A stretch of DNA of 21,372 nucleotides from Zopfochytrium polystomum (GCA_025765615.1 JAIVFJ010000052.1:320001-341372), one strand, 5' to 3'; counted from the stretch's first letter, positions 1 through 9,265 are shown. The notes: generated by a model from the letters alone, not told the origin. Made by a program: numbers and translations.

Positions 1-508
1 TGTCAGTCGTCAGTCGTCAGTCGGGCAGTTGCAGTTGCAGTTGGACAGTCGGTCGTAAGTTGGACAGTCGGTTTGTCAGTCGTCAGTCGTCAGTCGGGGC
101 AGTTGGCAGTTGCAGTTTGGACAGTCGGTCGTCAGTTGGACAGTCGGTTGTCAGTCGTCAGTCGTCAGGTCGGCAGTTAGTTGCAGTTGGCAGTTGGACA
201 GTCGGTCGTCAGTTGGGACGTCGGTTGTCAGTCGTCAGTCGTCAGTCGTCAGTCGGTCAGCTGCAGTGGACAGTCGGTCGTTGGTCGTCAGTCGTCAGTC
301 GTCAGTCGGTCAGCTTGCAGTGGACAGTCGGTCGTGGTCGTCAGTCGTCAGTCGTCAGTCGGTCGTCAGTCGGGCAGTCGCAGTTGCAGTTGGACAGTCG
401 GTCAGCTTGCAGAGCCGGTCAGTCGGTCAGCCCGTCGTCAGCAGCCAGCCAGTCAGTCAGTCGGTCAGCAGCCCGTCAGTCGGTCAGCAGTCGGTCAGTC
501 GGTCAGTT
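1..508. repeat. Degenerate CAGTCGT-type simple repeat in the IGS
   Basis: Nearly the whole stretch is built from short words such as CAGTCGT, CAGTCGG, GGACAGTCGGTCGTCAGT and GCAGTTGCAGT, joined in irregular order. Toward the end (about 405-508) it shifts to CAGTCGGTCAGC words and stops at a T tract. The + strand is poor in runs of A and C. Open frames are present in several phases at once, as expected when stop triplets are absent from the repeated word, so I do not call a gene. The window starts inside this repeat, so its left edge is unknown. Confidence 0.93.
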
Positions 509-524
509 TTTTTTCTTTGACAGT

Positions 525-1040
525 GGCTCCTGCTGCGCGCAAGCCAGCGAGATTCTTTTTGGCACACTATTGTATCTCGACGAGGGCTACGCAGCGGCGT
601 TTGAATCGTCGCTCTAGCTGCGCTCCCCGCGGACCCGCTCAATGAAAAACCCTCCGCGGAGGCACTAAAAAATTTTTCAAAGACAAAATTTCCTTTTGCG
701 GGTCCGCGCCGAGGGTGGCACCGCGTAGCCCTCTCGATTCCTGCACAGGAGCTACTAACATTGTTTCCCCCAGAAACCGCTCCGTTCTAATCGCATTTCG
801 CCTCTCAAGCGGTCGGGCAAGGTCTCTCGAGCGGTCTGCGACTGCTGCACAAAACGTCGCGATTCCACTTAGGGCAATCGAGACAGTTTGCCCTAAGTGT
901 CGCGCGACTCTTGTCCAGCCAGGCTTTTCACCTGACTTCGAGCCCCGTTCCCGGCCCCAAAAAAAATCGTACAACGGATCTGGACGCAGATTCGATTAGC
1001 AAACCGGGCCTCGCCGACAGCGTGGGCGTGTTGAAATCGA
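525..1040. repeat. IGS element, copy A (longer form)
   Basis: This is the first of three related copies. It begins with GGCTCCTGCTGCGCG, passes through a CCGCGG-rich block, an A/T-tract block near 665-695 (CACTAAAAAATTTTTC), a block GGTGGCACCGCGTAGCCCTC near 714-733, a hairpin at 866-899, and a tail containing ATTCGATTAGCAAAC and GCCGACAGCGTGGGCGTG. Copy C at 1713 matches it almost along its full length; copy B at 1080 lacks the first part. No coding function is supported. The role is unknown. Confidence 0.85.
866..899. other. Hairpin / inverted repeat in IGS element copy A
   Basis: Arms CACTTAGGGCAA (866-877) and TTGCCCTAAGTG (888-899) are perfectly complementary over 12 bp around a 10-base loop. 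The same arms occur in copies B and C while the loop bases differ, so the stem is better conserved than its loop. Confidence 0.85.
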
Positions 1041-1079
1041 CGATTTGCGCCATTTGAGGATCGACTTTTAATAAAAAAC

Positions 1080-1505
1080 GTCCTGGGTGGCACTAAAAAA
1101 ATTTTCAAAAAAATAATTTTTCTTTTGCGGAACGCCACCGAGGGTGGCACCGCGTAGCCCTCTCAATTCCGCACAGGAGCTACTAACATCGTTTCCCCCA
1201 GAAAGCCGCTCCGCTCTAATCACATTTCCGCCTCTCAAGCGGTCGGTGCAAGGTCCTCTCAAGCGGTCCGCGATTGCTGCACAAAACGTCGCGATTCCAC
1301 TTAGGGCAATCGAGGCTTTTGCCCTAAGTGTCGCGCGACTCTTGTCCAGACGTCACCAACCTGATTTTCACCGACTTCAAGCCCCGCTCCCGCCCCAAAA
1401 AAAATCGTACGGCGGATTTCGACGCAGATTCGATTAGCAAACACGCCCTTGCCGACAGCGGTGGGCGTGGTTTCAGCGCGAAATTCCGAGTTTTCGGAAA
1501 AAAGT
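1080..1505. repeat. IGS element, copy B (5'-shortened)
   Basis: Matches copy A from about 652 onward: the A/T-tract block, GGTGGCACCGCGTAGCCCTC, the CCTCTCAAGCGGTC block, the hairpin, and the tail with GATTAGCAAAC and GGGCGTGG. It lacks the first roughly 130 bases (the GGCTCCTGCTGCGCG part). It has scattered substitutions and small indels relative to A and C, so the copies are not freshly homogenised. The 207 bases after it (1506-1712) are single-copy in this window and show nothing I recognise. Confidence 0.82.
1298..1330. other. Hairpin / inverted repeat in IGS element copy B
   Basis: Arms CACTTAGGGCAA (1298-1309) and TTGCCCTAAGTG (1319-1330) form the same 12-bp stem as in copies A and C, with a shorter and different loop. 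Confidence 0.85.
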
Positions 1506-1712
1506 TTTAATTGGCAAACGACAGGACCGCTCCCACGCGAAATTCTACTAAGCAAACGCACGCAGCCGACCGCGCCATCGCGTTCCTCTCGTAAAAGTAC
1601 CACAAGTTCGTCGTTATCAAAACCATGTGTCGTGGATTGTTTCAGCGAGCTACGGCCCTCCAAAGGCGCGCTAACCTTCACATATGGCCGAAAATCCGGT
1701 TTTTCCGCGGAT

Positions 1713-2262
1713 GGCTCCTGCTGCGCGGAAGCCAGCGAGATTCTTTTTGGCGTACTATTGTATCTCGACGAGGGCTACGCAGCGGCGTTGGAATCGTCGC
1801 TCTAGCTGCGCTCCCCGCGGACCCGCTCAATGAAAAACCGTCCGCGGAGGCACTAAAAAATTTTTCAAAGACAAAATTTCCTTTTGCGGTACCGCGCCAA
1901 GGGTGGCACCGCGTAGCCCTCTCAATTCCGCACAGGAGCTACTAATCGCGTTTCCCCCAGAAACCGCTCCGTTCTAATCGGATTCTGCCTCTCAAGCGGT
2001 CGGGCAAGGCCTCTCAAGAGGTCTGCGACTGCTGCACAAAACATCGCGATTCCACTTAGGGCAATCGACGCGTTTGCCCTAAGTGTCGCGCGACTCTTGT
2101 CCAGAACGTCACCAACCTGATTTTCACCGACTTCGAGACCCGCTCCCGGCCCCAAAAAAAATCGTACGACGAATTTGGACGCAGATTCGATTATCAAACA
2201 GGCCCTTGCCGACGCGATGGGCGTGGTTTCAGCTCGAAATTCCGTGTTTCCGGAAAAAAAAA
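1713..2262. repeat. IGS element, copy C (longer form)
   Basis: A second full-length version, starting with GGCTCCTGCTGCGCG at 1713 and following copy A through the CCGCGG block, the A/T-tract block, the GGTGGCACCGCGTAGCCCTC block, the hairpin and the tail. The tail runs on (GTGGTTTCAGCTCGAAATTCCG) as in copy B, into an A-rich stretch near 2256-2266. Copies A, B and C together cover most of 525-2262. Confidence 0.85.
2053..2085. other. Hairpin / inverted repeat in IGS element copy C
   Basis: Arms CACTTAGGGCAA (2053-2064) and TTGCCCTAAGTG (2074-2085), again 12 bp and perfect, with a loop different from the other two copies. Confidence 0.85.
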
Positions 2263-2801
2263 AATAAGTGAGGTCTGATTTTTTTTTTTTTGGGCCAACC
2301 TTGACCTGCAAAGGTTACTTAACGGAAACCTCCGCCAGGAGCTCGTCCTTAGCACCTTTCTAATGTACTTTTGACCGATCTACACGTTGGGCGTACTCCC
2401 ACGGCCGTCCACCGCCGTTCCGGAAAACATTCCTAAGTGAGGACCGAAAAAAAAAAAAAACGAAAATCCTTTGAGGCCGAGTTTACCTTGCACAAACCCG
2501 AGCCCAGGACGTGAGGGTGGGCCCAGTAAGCAAACCACACGCGTAGAACACGATTCCGGCGTCGAAACGGCGGTGGACGGCCTCCTGCAAAAGATTTCCT
2601 GAGTGGGACTGCGTTTTGGATCTGGAGTTTTCGAAAAAACCCGCGATATCCCCCGCTTGCCACTAATCGACCCCCGGTTTTTCTTGCAGATTCGGATTCC
2701 TCTCGCGATTCTAGACTAGTAAGGTGCGGCTCCCAAGGCCGTCCCCCGCCGTCTTTGTGCCGGTGGGAGAGCTCAAAGATGGAGGGGGGGGTCAGATGGT
2801 G
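2263..2801. other. IGS segment with A and T tracts; no gene seen
   Basis: Mixed-composition sequence with an A-run before AAGTGAGG at about 2268, a T-run of about 13 near 2279-2291, a second AAGTGAGG near 2434 followed by an A-run of about 14, and a run of G near 2782-2790. The repeated AAGTGAGG beside homopolymer runs hints at old duplications. I see no RNA gene, coding region or match to the flanking arrays. Confidence 0.6.
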
Positions 2802-2855
2802 AAAAAAAATTTTTCCAAGTCCAATTAGAAAAAAGCCATTTTGGGGTAACCCCTA

Positions 2856-2960
2856 CTGCATGTGGCCCAACCTCAAGACCAAAACGCCCAGTTTTCGGGT
2901 CCTGACATATATAGGAGGGGAGGTGGTGGGAGCAACGGTTGGGCAACCGTTCCCCTCTCA
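2856..2960 (+). promoter_or_regulatory. Spacer header copy 1 (candidate Pol I spacer promoter)
   Basis: Contains CTGCATGTGGCCCAACCTC, then AAAACGCCCAG, then TATATA (2908-2913) followed by GGAGGGGAGGTGGTGGGAG, then an 18-base inverted repeat (arms AACGGTTG and CAACCGTT, 2934-2951). It is preceded only by the second half of the usual leader (from about 2802); the palindrome seen before copies 2 to 6 is missing, so this is the truncated end of the array. The block is nearly identical in six copies. TATATA followed by GG resembles Pol I start sites described in plants; use as a promoter here is inferred. Confidence 0.35.
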
Positions 2961-3039
2961 CACCCCGGCCTCGCCCGTTGAAAGGGGGGGGGTTTTTGTC
3001 CCTCCGATCGCAAACTGGCTGGACTTGCAGCAAGCAGCT

Positions 3040-3065
3040 GGTGGTTGGTGGTGGTGGTGGTGGTG
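3040..3065. repeat. (GGT)n block 1
   Basis: GGT/GGTT tandem copies directly after the first header and its GCAAGCAGCT word. The + strand is G-rich, with closely spaced GG pairs. Confidence 0.9.
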
Positions 3066-4735
3066 AAGGCTCGTTGATCGGATGGAAAAGGCTTCTTTCC
3101 TATTGGAATGGCGCTTTCGAAAGGCAAGTTGTCGCACGACGGTGGATCGACGACGGTTGGACTTGAAGCAAGCGGCTGTCGTTGTCGATCGATGGAGAAG
3201 GCTCGTTGGTCGGTGGGAAATGGCTTCTTGCCTATTGGAACGTCGCTTTCGAACGGAAAGTTGTCGCACGACGTTGAAGGACGGTGGATCGACGACGGTT
3301 GGACTTGAAGCAAGCAGCTGTCGTTGACGATCGATGGGAAAGGCTCGTTGACGGATTGGAAAGGCTTCTTGCCTATTGGAATCGCGCTTTCGAACGGCAA
3401 GTTGTCGCACGGTGGTCGATTGACGGCTGGACTTGAAGCAAGCAGCTGTCGTGGTCGATCGATCGAAAAGGCTCGTTGGTCGGTGGGAGAGGCTTCTCGC
3501 TTATTGGAATCGCGGTTTCGAACGGCAAGTTGTCGCGCGACGGTGGATCCACGACGGTTGGACTTGAAGCAAGCAGCTGTCGTTGACGATCGATGGGAAA
3601 GGCTCGTTGACGGATTGGAAAGGCTTCTTGCCTATTGGAATCGCGCTTTCGAACGGCAAGTTGTCGCACGGTGGTCGATTGACGGCTGGACTTGAAGCAA
3701 GCAGCTGTCGTGGTCGATCGATCGAAAAGGCTCGTTGGTCGGTGGGAGAGGCTTCTCGCTTATTGGAATCGCGGTTTCGAACGGCAAGTTGTCGCGCGAC
3801 GGTGGATCCACGACGGTTGGACTTGAAGCAAGCAGCTGTCGTTGACGATCGATGGGAAAGGCTCGTTGACGGATTGGAAAGGCTTCTTGCCTATTGGAAT
3901 CGCGCTTTCGAACGGCAAGTTGTCGCACGGTGGTCGATTGACGGCTGGACTTGAAGCAAGCAGCTGTCGTGGTCGATCGATCGAAAAGGCTCGTTGGTCG
4001 GTGGGAGAGGCTTCTCGCTTATTGGAATCGCGGTTTCGAACGGCAAGTTGTCGCGCGACGGTGGATCCACGACGGTTGGACTTGAAGCAAGCAGCTGTCG
4101 TGGTCGATCGGTGGAAAAGGCTGGTTGATCGGAGGGGAAAGGCTTCTCGCCTATTCGGATCGCGGTTTCGAACGGCAAGTTGTCGCACGACGTTGAAGGA
4201 CGGTGGATCGACGACGGTTGGACTTGAAGCAAGCAGCTGTCATTGACGATCGATGAGAAAGGCTCGTTGGTCGGTGCGAAAGGCTTCTCGCCTATTGGAA
4301 TCGCGCTTTCGAACGGCAAGTTGTCGCACGGTGGTGGATCGACGACGGTTGGACTTGAAGCAAGCAGCTGTCGTGGTCGATCGGTGGAAAAGGCTGGTTG
4401 ATCGGAGGGGAAAGGCTTCTCGCCTATTCGGATCGCGGTTTCGAATGGCAAGTTGTCGCACGACGGTGGATCGACGACGGTTGGACTTGAAGCAAGCGCC
4501 TGTCGTTGTCGATTGATGGAAAAGGCTCGTTGGTCGGTGGGAAAGGCTTCTTGCCTATTGGAATGGCGGTTTGGAACAGCAAGTTGTCGCACGACGGTGG
4601 AGGACGGTTGATCGACGACGGCTGGACTTGAAGCAAGCGGCTGTCGTCGATCGGTGGAAAAGGCTCGTTGGTCGATGGGAAACGTCTTCTCGCCTATTGG
4701 AATGGCGGTTTCGAACGGCAAGTGAGCAGTTGTTT
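3066..4735. repeat. Roughly 130-bp subrepeat array 1
   Basis: About twelve copies of a unit near 129-142 bp, each carrying the words GACTTGAAGCAAGC, GTCGATCGATGG, AAAAGGCTCGTTG, GGCTTCTTGCCTATTGGAAT, TTTCGAACGGCAAGTTGTCG and ACGGTGGATCGACGACGG. Because the period is close to a multiple of three and the word has few stops, long open frames appear on both strands, with the same 43-residue motif repeated. That is a by-product of the repeat and not a gene. This array is about twice as long as the others because of the 259-bp amplification inside it. Confidence 0.95.
3292..4100. repeat. 259-bp higher-order repeat, three identical copies
   Basis: A dimer of two subrepeats (129 plus 130 bp) occurs three times in a row at a spacing of exactly 259 bp, with no differences that I can find. 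The two members of the dimer differ from each other (for example, one has GATCGATCGAAAAGG, the other GACGATCGATGGGAAAGG). Identity is lost near 3292 on the left and near 4100 on the right. This points to recent unequal exchange or, alternatively, to an assembly effect. Confidence 0.92.
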
Positions 4736-4749
4736 CCTCTCAATTGGGG

Positions 4750-4770
4750 AAAATGGAGCTGCTCCATTTT
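4750..4770. other. Spacer palindrome 1
   Basis: Arms AAAATGGAGC and GCTCCATTTT surround a single T, a perfect 10-bp inverted repeat. Flanking CAATTGGGG and CTCAATTTTT extend partial pairing outward. It sits 156 bases before the TATATA of header 2 and closes the preceding subrepeat array. Similar units lie before headers 3 to 6. Confidence 0.9.
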
Positions 4771-4873
4771 CTCAATTTTTGAAAAATCCATTTTGGGGTA
4801 AACCATAATTGATGTGGGGACTTCAAATTTTTCCAAGTCCAATTAGAAAAAAGCCATTTTTGGGTAACCCCTA

Positions 4874-4979
4874 CTGCATGTGGCCCAACCTCAAGACCAA
4901 AACGCCCAGTTTTCGGGTCCTGACATATATAGGAGGGGAGGTGGTGGGAGCAACGGTTGGGCAACCGTTCCCCTCTCAC
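4874..4979 (+). promoter_or_regulatory. Spacer header copy 2 (candidate Pol I spacer promoter)
   Basis: Same block as copy 1, with TATATA at 4926-4931 and the AACGGTTG/CAACCGTT inverted repeat at 4952-4969. Here the complete leader is present: the palindrome, then two tandem versions (spacing about 63 bases) of a segment reading GAAAAATCCATTTTGGGG, the first ending in CATAATTGATG and the second in CTACTGCATG. The header is followed by a run of nine G and the (GGT)n block. Confidence 0.35.
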
Positions 4980-5055
4980 CCCCAGGCCTCGCCCGTTGAA
5001 AGGGGGGGGGTTTTGTCCCTCCGATCGCTCACTGGCTGGACTTGAAGCAAGCAGC

Positions 5056-5093
5056 TGGTGGTGGGTGGTGGTTGGTGGTGGTGGTGGTTGGTG
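5056..5093. repeat. (GGT)n block 2
   Basis: GGT, GGGT and GGTT tandem copies between header 2 and subrepeat array 2; longer than block 1. Confidence 0.9.
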
Positions 5094-5815
5094 AAGGCTC
5101 GTTGATCGGATGGAAAAGGCTTCTTGCCTATTGGAGGGGCGCTTTCGAACGGCAAGTTGTCGCGCGATCGTGCAGGATGGTTGATCGTCGATGGCTGGAC
5201 TTGAAGCAAGCAGCTGTCGCCGTCGATCGATGGAAAAGGCTCGTTGATCGATGGAAAATGGCTTCTCTCCTATTGGGATCGCTGTTTCGAATGGCAAGTT
5301 GTCGCACGGTGGTCGATTGATGGCTGGACTTGAAGCAAGCAGCTGTCGTCGATCGATGGAAAAGGCTCGTTGACGGATTGGAAAGGCTTCTCGCCTATTG
5401 GGATCGCGGTTTCAAACGGCAAGTTGTCGCACGACGGTGGATCGACGACAGTTGGACTTGAAGCAAGCAGCTGTCGTGGTCGATCGATGGAAAAGGCTCG
5501 TTGATTGGAGGGGAAAGGCTTCTCGCCTATTGGAATGGCGGTTTCGAACGGCAAGTTGTCGCACGGTGGTGGTTGATCGTCGATGGCTGGACTTGAAGCA
5601 AGCAACTGTCGTCGATCGGTGGAAAAGGCTCGTTGATCGATGGGAAAAGGCTTCCTGCCTATTGGAACGGCGCTTTCGAACGGCAAGTTGTCGCACGACG
5701 GTGGATTGACGGGTTGGTTGATGGTGGTGGTGATGGTGATCGCTCGTTGACCGATGGAAAAGGCTTCTTGCCTATTGGAATGGCGGTTTCGATCGGCAAG
5801 TGAGCAGTTCTTTCC
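5094..5815. repeat. Roughly 130-bp subrepeat array 2
   Basis: About five copies of the subrepeat (GACTTGAAGCAAGC anchors near 5200, 5328, 5457 and 5589), ending with a short (GGT)n-like stretch near 5713-5741 and then GGCAAGTGAGCAG, which leads into the next palindrome. The CGATCGATGG word and the TTTCGAACGGCAAGTTGTCG word are conserved. Confidence 0.94.
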
Positions 5816-5827
5816 TCTCAACTGGGG

Positions 5828-5848
5828 AAAATGGAGCTGCTCCATTTT
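5828..5848. other. Spacer palindrome 2
   Basis: Same arms AAAATGGAGC and GCTCCATTTT around one T, perfect, 156 bases upstream of the TATATA in header 3. Confidence 0.9.
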
Positions 5849-5951
5849 CTCAATTTTCGAAAAATCCATTTTGGGGTAAACCATAATTGATGTGGGGACT
5901 TCAAATTTTTCCAAGTTCAATTAGGAAAAATCCATTTTTGGGTAAACCCTA

Positions 5952-6057
5952 CTGCATGTGGCCCAACCTCAAGACCAAAACGCCCAGTTTTCGGGTCCTG
6001 ACATATATAGGAGGGGAGGTGGTGGGAGCAACGGTTGGGCAACCGTTCCCCTCTCAC
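5952..6057 (+). promoter_or_regulatory. Spacer header copy 3 (candidate Pol I spacer promoter)
   Basis: TATATA at 6004-6009 with the conserved flanks of copies 1 and 2 and a complete leader. The stretch from CTGCATG to the C-rich CCCCTCTCAC shows almost no change from copy 2, while the adjoining subrepeats differ more, which suggests either selection or local homogenisation. Confidence 0.35.
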
Positions 6058-6133
6058 ACCCCGGCCTCGCCCGTTGAAAGGGGGGGGGTTTTGTCCCTCC
6101 GATCGCAAACTGGCTGGACTTGCAGCAAGCAGC

Positions 6134-6159
6134 TGGTGGTTGGTGGTGGTGGTTGGTGG
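6134..6159. repeat. (GGT)n block 3
   Basis: GGT/GGTT tandem copies between header 3 and subrepeat array 3. Confidence 0.9.
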
Positions 6160-7050
6160 ATGCTCGTTGATCGGATGGAAAAGGCATCTTGCCTATTGGA
6201 AAGGCGCTTTCGAACGGCAAGTTGTCGCGCGATCGTGCAGAACGGTTGATCGTCGATGGCTGGACTTGAAGCAAGCAGCTCTCGTCGATCGGTGGAAAAG
6301 GCTCGTTGATCGATGGGAAAAGGCTTCTCGCCTATTGGGATCGCGGTTTCGAACGACAAGTTGTCGCACGACGGTGGATCGACGACGGTTGGACTTGAAG
6401 CAAGCTGCTGTCATTGTCGATCGGTGGAAAAGGCTCGTTGATCGGAGGGGAAAGACGTCTGGCCTATTGGAATCGCGGTTTCGAACGGCAAGTTGTCGCA
6501 CGACGGTGGATCGACGGCGGTTGGACTTGAAGCAAGCAGCTGTCGTGGTGGATCGATGGAAAAGGCTCTTTGATCGGTGGGAAAGGCTTCTTGCCTATTG
6601 GAATGGCGGTTTCGAAAGGCAAGTTGTGGCACGACGGTGGATTGACGATGGCTGGCCTTGAAGCAAGCGGCTATCGTCAATCGATGGAAAAGGCTGGTTG
6701 ACCGATGGTGAATGCTCGTTCGCCGATTGAAAAGGCTTCTTGCTTATTGGAATGGCGCATTCGAACGGCAAGCTGTCGCGCGACGGTGGAGGACGGTTGA
6801 TCGACGACGGTTGGACTTGAAGCAAGCAGCTGTCGTTGTCGATCGATGTAAAAGGCTCGTTGATCGGAGGGGAAAGGCTTCTCGCCTATTGGAATCGCGG
6901 TTTCGAATGGCAAGTTGTCGCACGGTGGTCGATTGATGGCTGGACTTGAAGCAAGCAGCTGTCGTCGATCGGTGGAAAAGGCTCGTTGATCGATGGGAAA
7001 CGGCTTCTCGCCTATTGGAATGGCGGTTTCGATCGGCAAGTGAGCAGTTG
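6160..7050. repeat. Roughly 130-bp subrepeat array 3
   Basis: About seven copies of the subrepeat, with anchors near 6263, 6391, 6520, 6653, 6812 and 6941. One copy (near 6653) reads GGCCTTGAAGCAAGC, a substitution in the anchor word, and the copy from about 6690 carries an additional piece (TGACCGATGGTGAATGCTCG) that also occurs near 7924. Confidence 0.94.
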
Positions 7051-7067
7051 TTTCCTCTCAATTGGGG

Positions 7068-7088
7068 AAAATGGAGCTGCTCCAATTT
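7068..7088. other. Spacer palindrome 3 (imperfect)
   Basis: Left arm AAAATGGAGC is intact; the right arm reads GCTCCAATTT, one base away from perfect pairing. It lies 155 bases upstream of the TATATA in header 4. Confidence 0.85.
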
Positions 7089-7190
7089 CTCAATTTTGAA
7101 AAATCCATTTTGGGGTAAACCATAATTGATGAGGGGACTTCAAATTTTTCCAAGTGCAATTAGGAAAAATCCATTTTGGGGTAAACCCTA

Positions 7191-7297
7191 CTGCATGTGG
7201 CCCAACCTCAAGACCAAAACGCCCAGTTTTCGGGTCCTGACATATATAGGAGGGGAGGTGGTGGGAGCAACGGTTGGGCAACCGTTTCCCTCTCCCA
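7191..7297 (+). promoter_or_regulatory. Spacer header copy 4 (candidate Pol I spacer promoter)
   Basis: TATATA at 7243-7248 with the same flanks. Differences lie mostly after the inverted repeat (ACCGTTTCCCTCTCCCACC) and in the length of the following G-run (about ten). Confidence 0.35.
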
Positions 7298-7374
7298 CCC
7301 CGACCTCGCCCGTTGAAAGGGGGGGGGGGTTTTGTCCCTCCGATCGCAAACTGGCTGGACTTGCAGCAAGCAGC

Positions 7375-7400
7375 TGGTGGTTGGTGGTGGTGGTGGTGGA
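7375..7400. repeat. (GGT)n block 4
   Basis: GGT/GGTT tandem copies between header 4 and subrepeat array 4. Confidence 0.9.
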
Positions 7401-8140
7401 TGCTCGTTGATCGGATGGAAAAGGCTTCTCGCCTATTGGAAAGGCGGTTTCGAACGGCAAGTTGTCGCACGACGGTGGATCAACGGCGGTTGGACTTGAA
7501 GCAAGCAACTGTCGTTGTCGATCGATGGAAAAGGCTCGTTGATCGGAGGGGAAAGGCTTCTTGCCTATTGGAATCGCGGTTTCGAACGGCAAGTTGTCGC
7601 ACGGTGGTCGATTGATGGCTGGACTTGAAGCAAGCAGCTGTTGTCGGTCGATGGAAAAGGCTCGTTGACCGATTGGAAAGGCCTCTCACCTATTGGGATC
7701 GCGGTTTTGAACGGCAAGTTGTCGCACGACGGTGGATCGACGACGGTTGGACTTGAAGCAAGCGGCTGTCGTTGTCGATGGATGGAAAAGGCTCGTTGGT
7801 CGGTGGGAAAGGCTTCTTGCCTATTCGAACGGCGGTTTCGAACGGCAAGTTGTCGCACGACGGTGGATCGACGACGGTTGGACTTGAAGCAAGCGCTGTC
7901 GTCGATCGATGGAAAAGGCTGGTTGACCGATGGTGAATGCTCGTTCGCCGATTGAAAAGGCTTCTTGCTTATTGGAATGGCCCTTTCGAACGGCAAGTTG
8001 TCGCACGGTGGTGGTTGATCGTCGATGGCTGGACTTGAAGCAAGCGGCTGTCGTCGATCGGTGGAAAAGGCTCGTTGGTCGATGGGAAACGTCTTCTCGC
8101 CTATTGGAATTGCTCTTTCGAACGGCAAGTGAGCAGTTGT
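7401..8140. repeat. Roughly 130-bp subrepeat array 4
   Basis: About six copies of the subrepeat, with anchors near 7492, 7621, 7749, 7880 and 8031, ending in GGCAAGTGAGCAG before the next palindrome. One copy (near 7880) is shortened after GCAAGCGCTGTCG. Confidence 0.94.
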
Positions 8141-8156
8141 TTCCTCTCAATTGGGG

Positions 8157-8177
8157 AAAATGGAGCTGCTCCATTTT
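8157..8177. other. Spacer palindrome 4
   Basis: Arms AAAATGGAGC and GCTCCATTTT around one T, perfect, 156 bases upstream of the TATATA in header 5. Confidence 0.9.
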
Positions 8178-8280
8178 CTCAATTTTTGAAAAATCCATTT
8201 TGGGGTAAACCATAATTGATGAGGGGACTTCAAATTTTTCCAAGTCCAATTAGGAAAAATCCATTTTGGGGTAAACCCTA

Positions 8281-8386
8281 CTGCATGTGGCCCAACCTCA
8301 AGACCAAAACGCCCAGTTTTCGGGTCCTGACATATATAGGAGGGGAGGTGGTGAGAGCAACGGTTGGGCAACCGTTCCCCTCCCAC
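8281..8386 (+). promoter_or_regulatory. Spacer header copy 5 (candidate Pol I spacer promoter)
   Basis: TATATA at 8333-8338 with the conserved flanks; one base change in GGTGGTGAGAGC and a changed tail (CCTCCCACGACCAGG). The G-run after it is interrupted by GGAAG. Confidence 0.35.
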
Positions 8387-8467
8387 GACCAGGCCTCGCC
8401 CGTTGAAGGAAGGGGGGGGACTTTTGTCCCTCCGATCGCAAACTGGCTGGACTTGCAGCAAGCAGCT

Positions 8468-8491
8468 GGTGGTGGGTGGTGGTGGTGGTGG
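8468..8491. repeat. (GGT)n block 5
   Basis: GGT/GGGT tandem copies between header 5 and subrepeat array 5. Confidence 0.9.
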
Positions 8492-9225
8492 ATGCTCGTT
8501 GATCGGATGGAAAAGGCTTCTTGCCTATTGGAAAGGCGCTTTCGAACGGCAAGTTGTCGCGCGATCGTGCAGGTCGGTTGATCGTCGATGGCTGGACTTG
8601 AAGCAAGCGGTTGTCGTCGATCGGTGGAAAAGGCTGGTCGACCGATGGAAAAGGCTCGTTGATCGGATGGAAAAGGCTTCTTGCCTATTGGAATCGCGGT
8701 TTCGAACGGCAAGTTGACGCACGACGGTGGATCGATGGCGGTTGGACTTGAAGGAAGCAGCTGTCGTCGATCGGTGGGAAAGGCTCGTTGACCGATTGAA
8801 AAGGCTTCTCGACTATTGGAATGGCGCTTTCGAAACGCAAGTTGACGCACGAACGGTGGATTGACGGCAGGACTTGAAGCAAGCGGCTGGTGGTGGTTGG
8901 TGGTGGTGGTGGTGAACGCTCGTCGATCGATTTGAAACGGCTTCTTTCCTATTGGAATGGCGCTTTCGAACGGCAAGTTGTCGCGCGATCGTGCACGACG
9001 GTCGATCGACGGCTGGACTTTGTCGATCGATGGAAACGTCTGGTTGACCGATTGGAATGGCTTCTCGCCTATTGGAATTGCGCTTTCGAACGGCAAGTTG
9101 TCGCACGACGGTGGATGAAGGAAGCAGCTGTTGGTTGATGGTGGTGGTGATGGTGACCGCTCGTTGACCGATTGAAAAGGCTTCTTGCCTATTGGAATGG
9201 CGGTTTCGATCGGCAAGTGAGCAGT
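8492..9225. repeat. Roughly 130-bp subrepeat array 5, with internal (GGT)n at 8888-8914
   Basis: About five diverged or truncated subrepeats (anchors near 8595, 8744, 8870 and a broken one near 9015). An extra (GGT)n block lies inside at 8888-8914, and a GATGGTGGTGGTGATGG stretch near 9127-9146. This is the most rearranged of the arrays. Confidence 0.93.
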
Positions 9226-9244
9226 TGTTTCCTCTCAATTGGGG

Positions 9245-9265
9245 AAAATGGAGCTGCTCCATTTT
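9245..9265. other. Spacer palindrome 5
   Basis: Arms AAAATGGAGC and GCTCCATTTT around one T, perfect, 156 bases upstream of the TATATA in header 6. Confidence 0.9.

Noticed and set aside
60..645. Overlapping open frames of 136-185 codons in the CAGTCGT repeat
   Set aside because: Several phases are open at once and the peptides are only Ser, Val, Gln and Arg repeats that follow from the DNA word.
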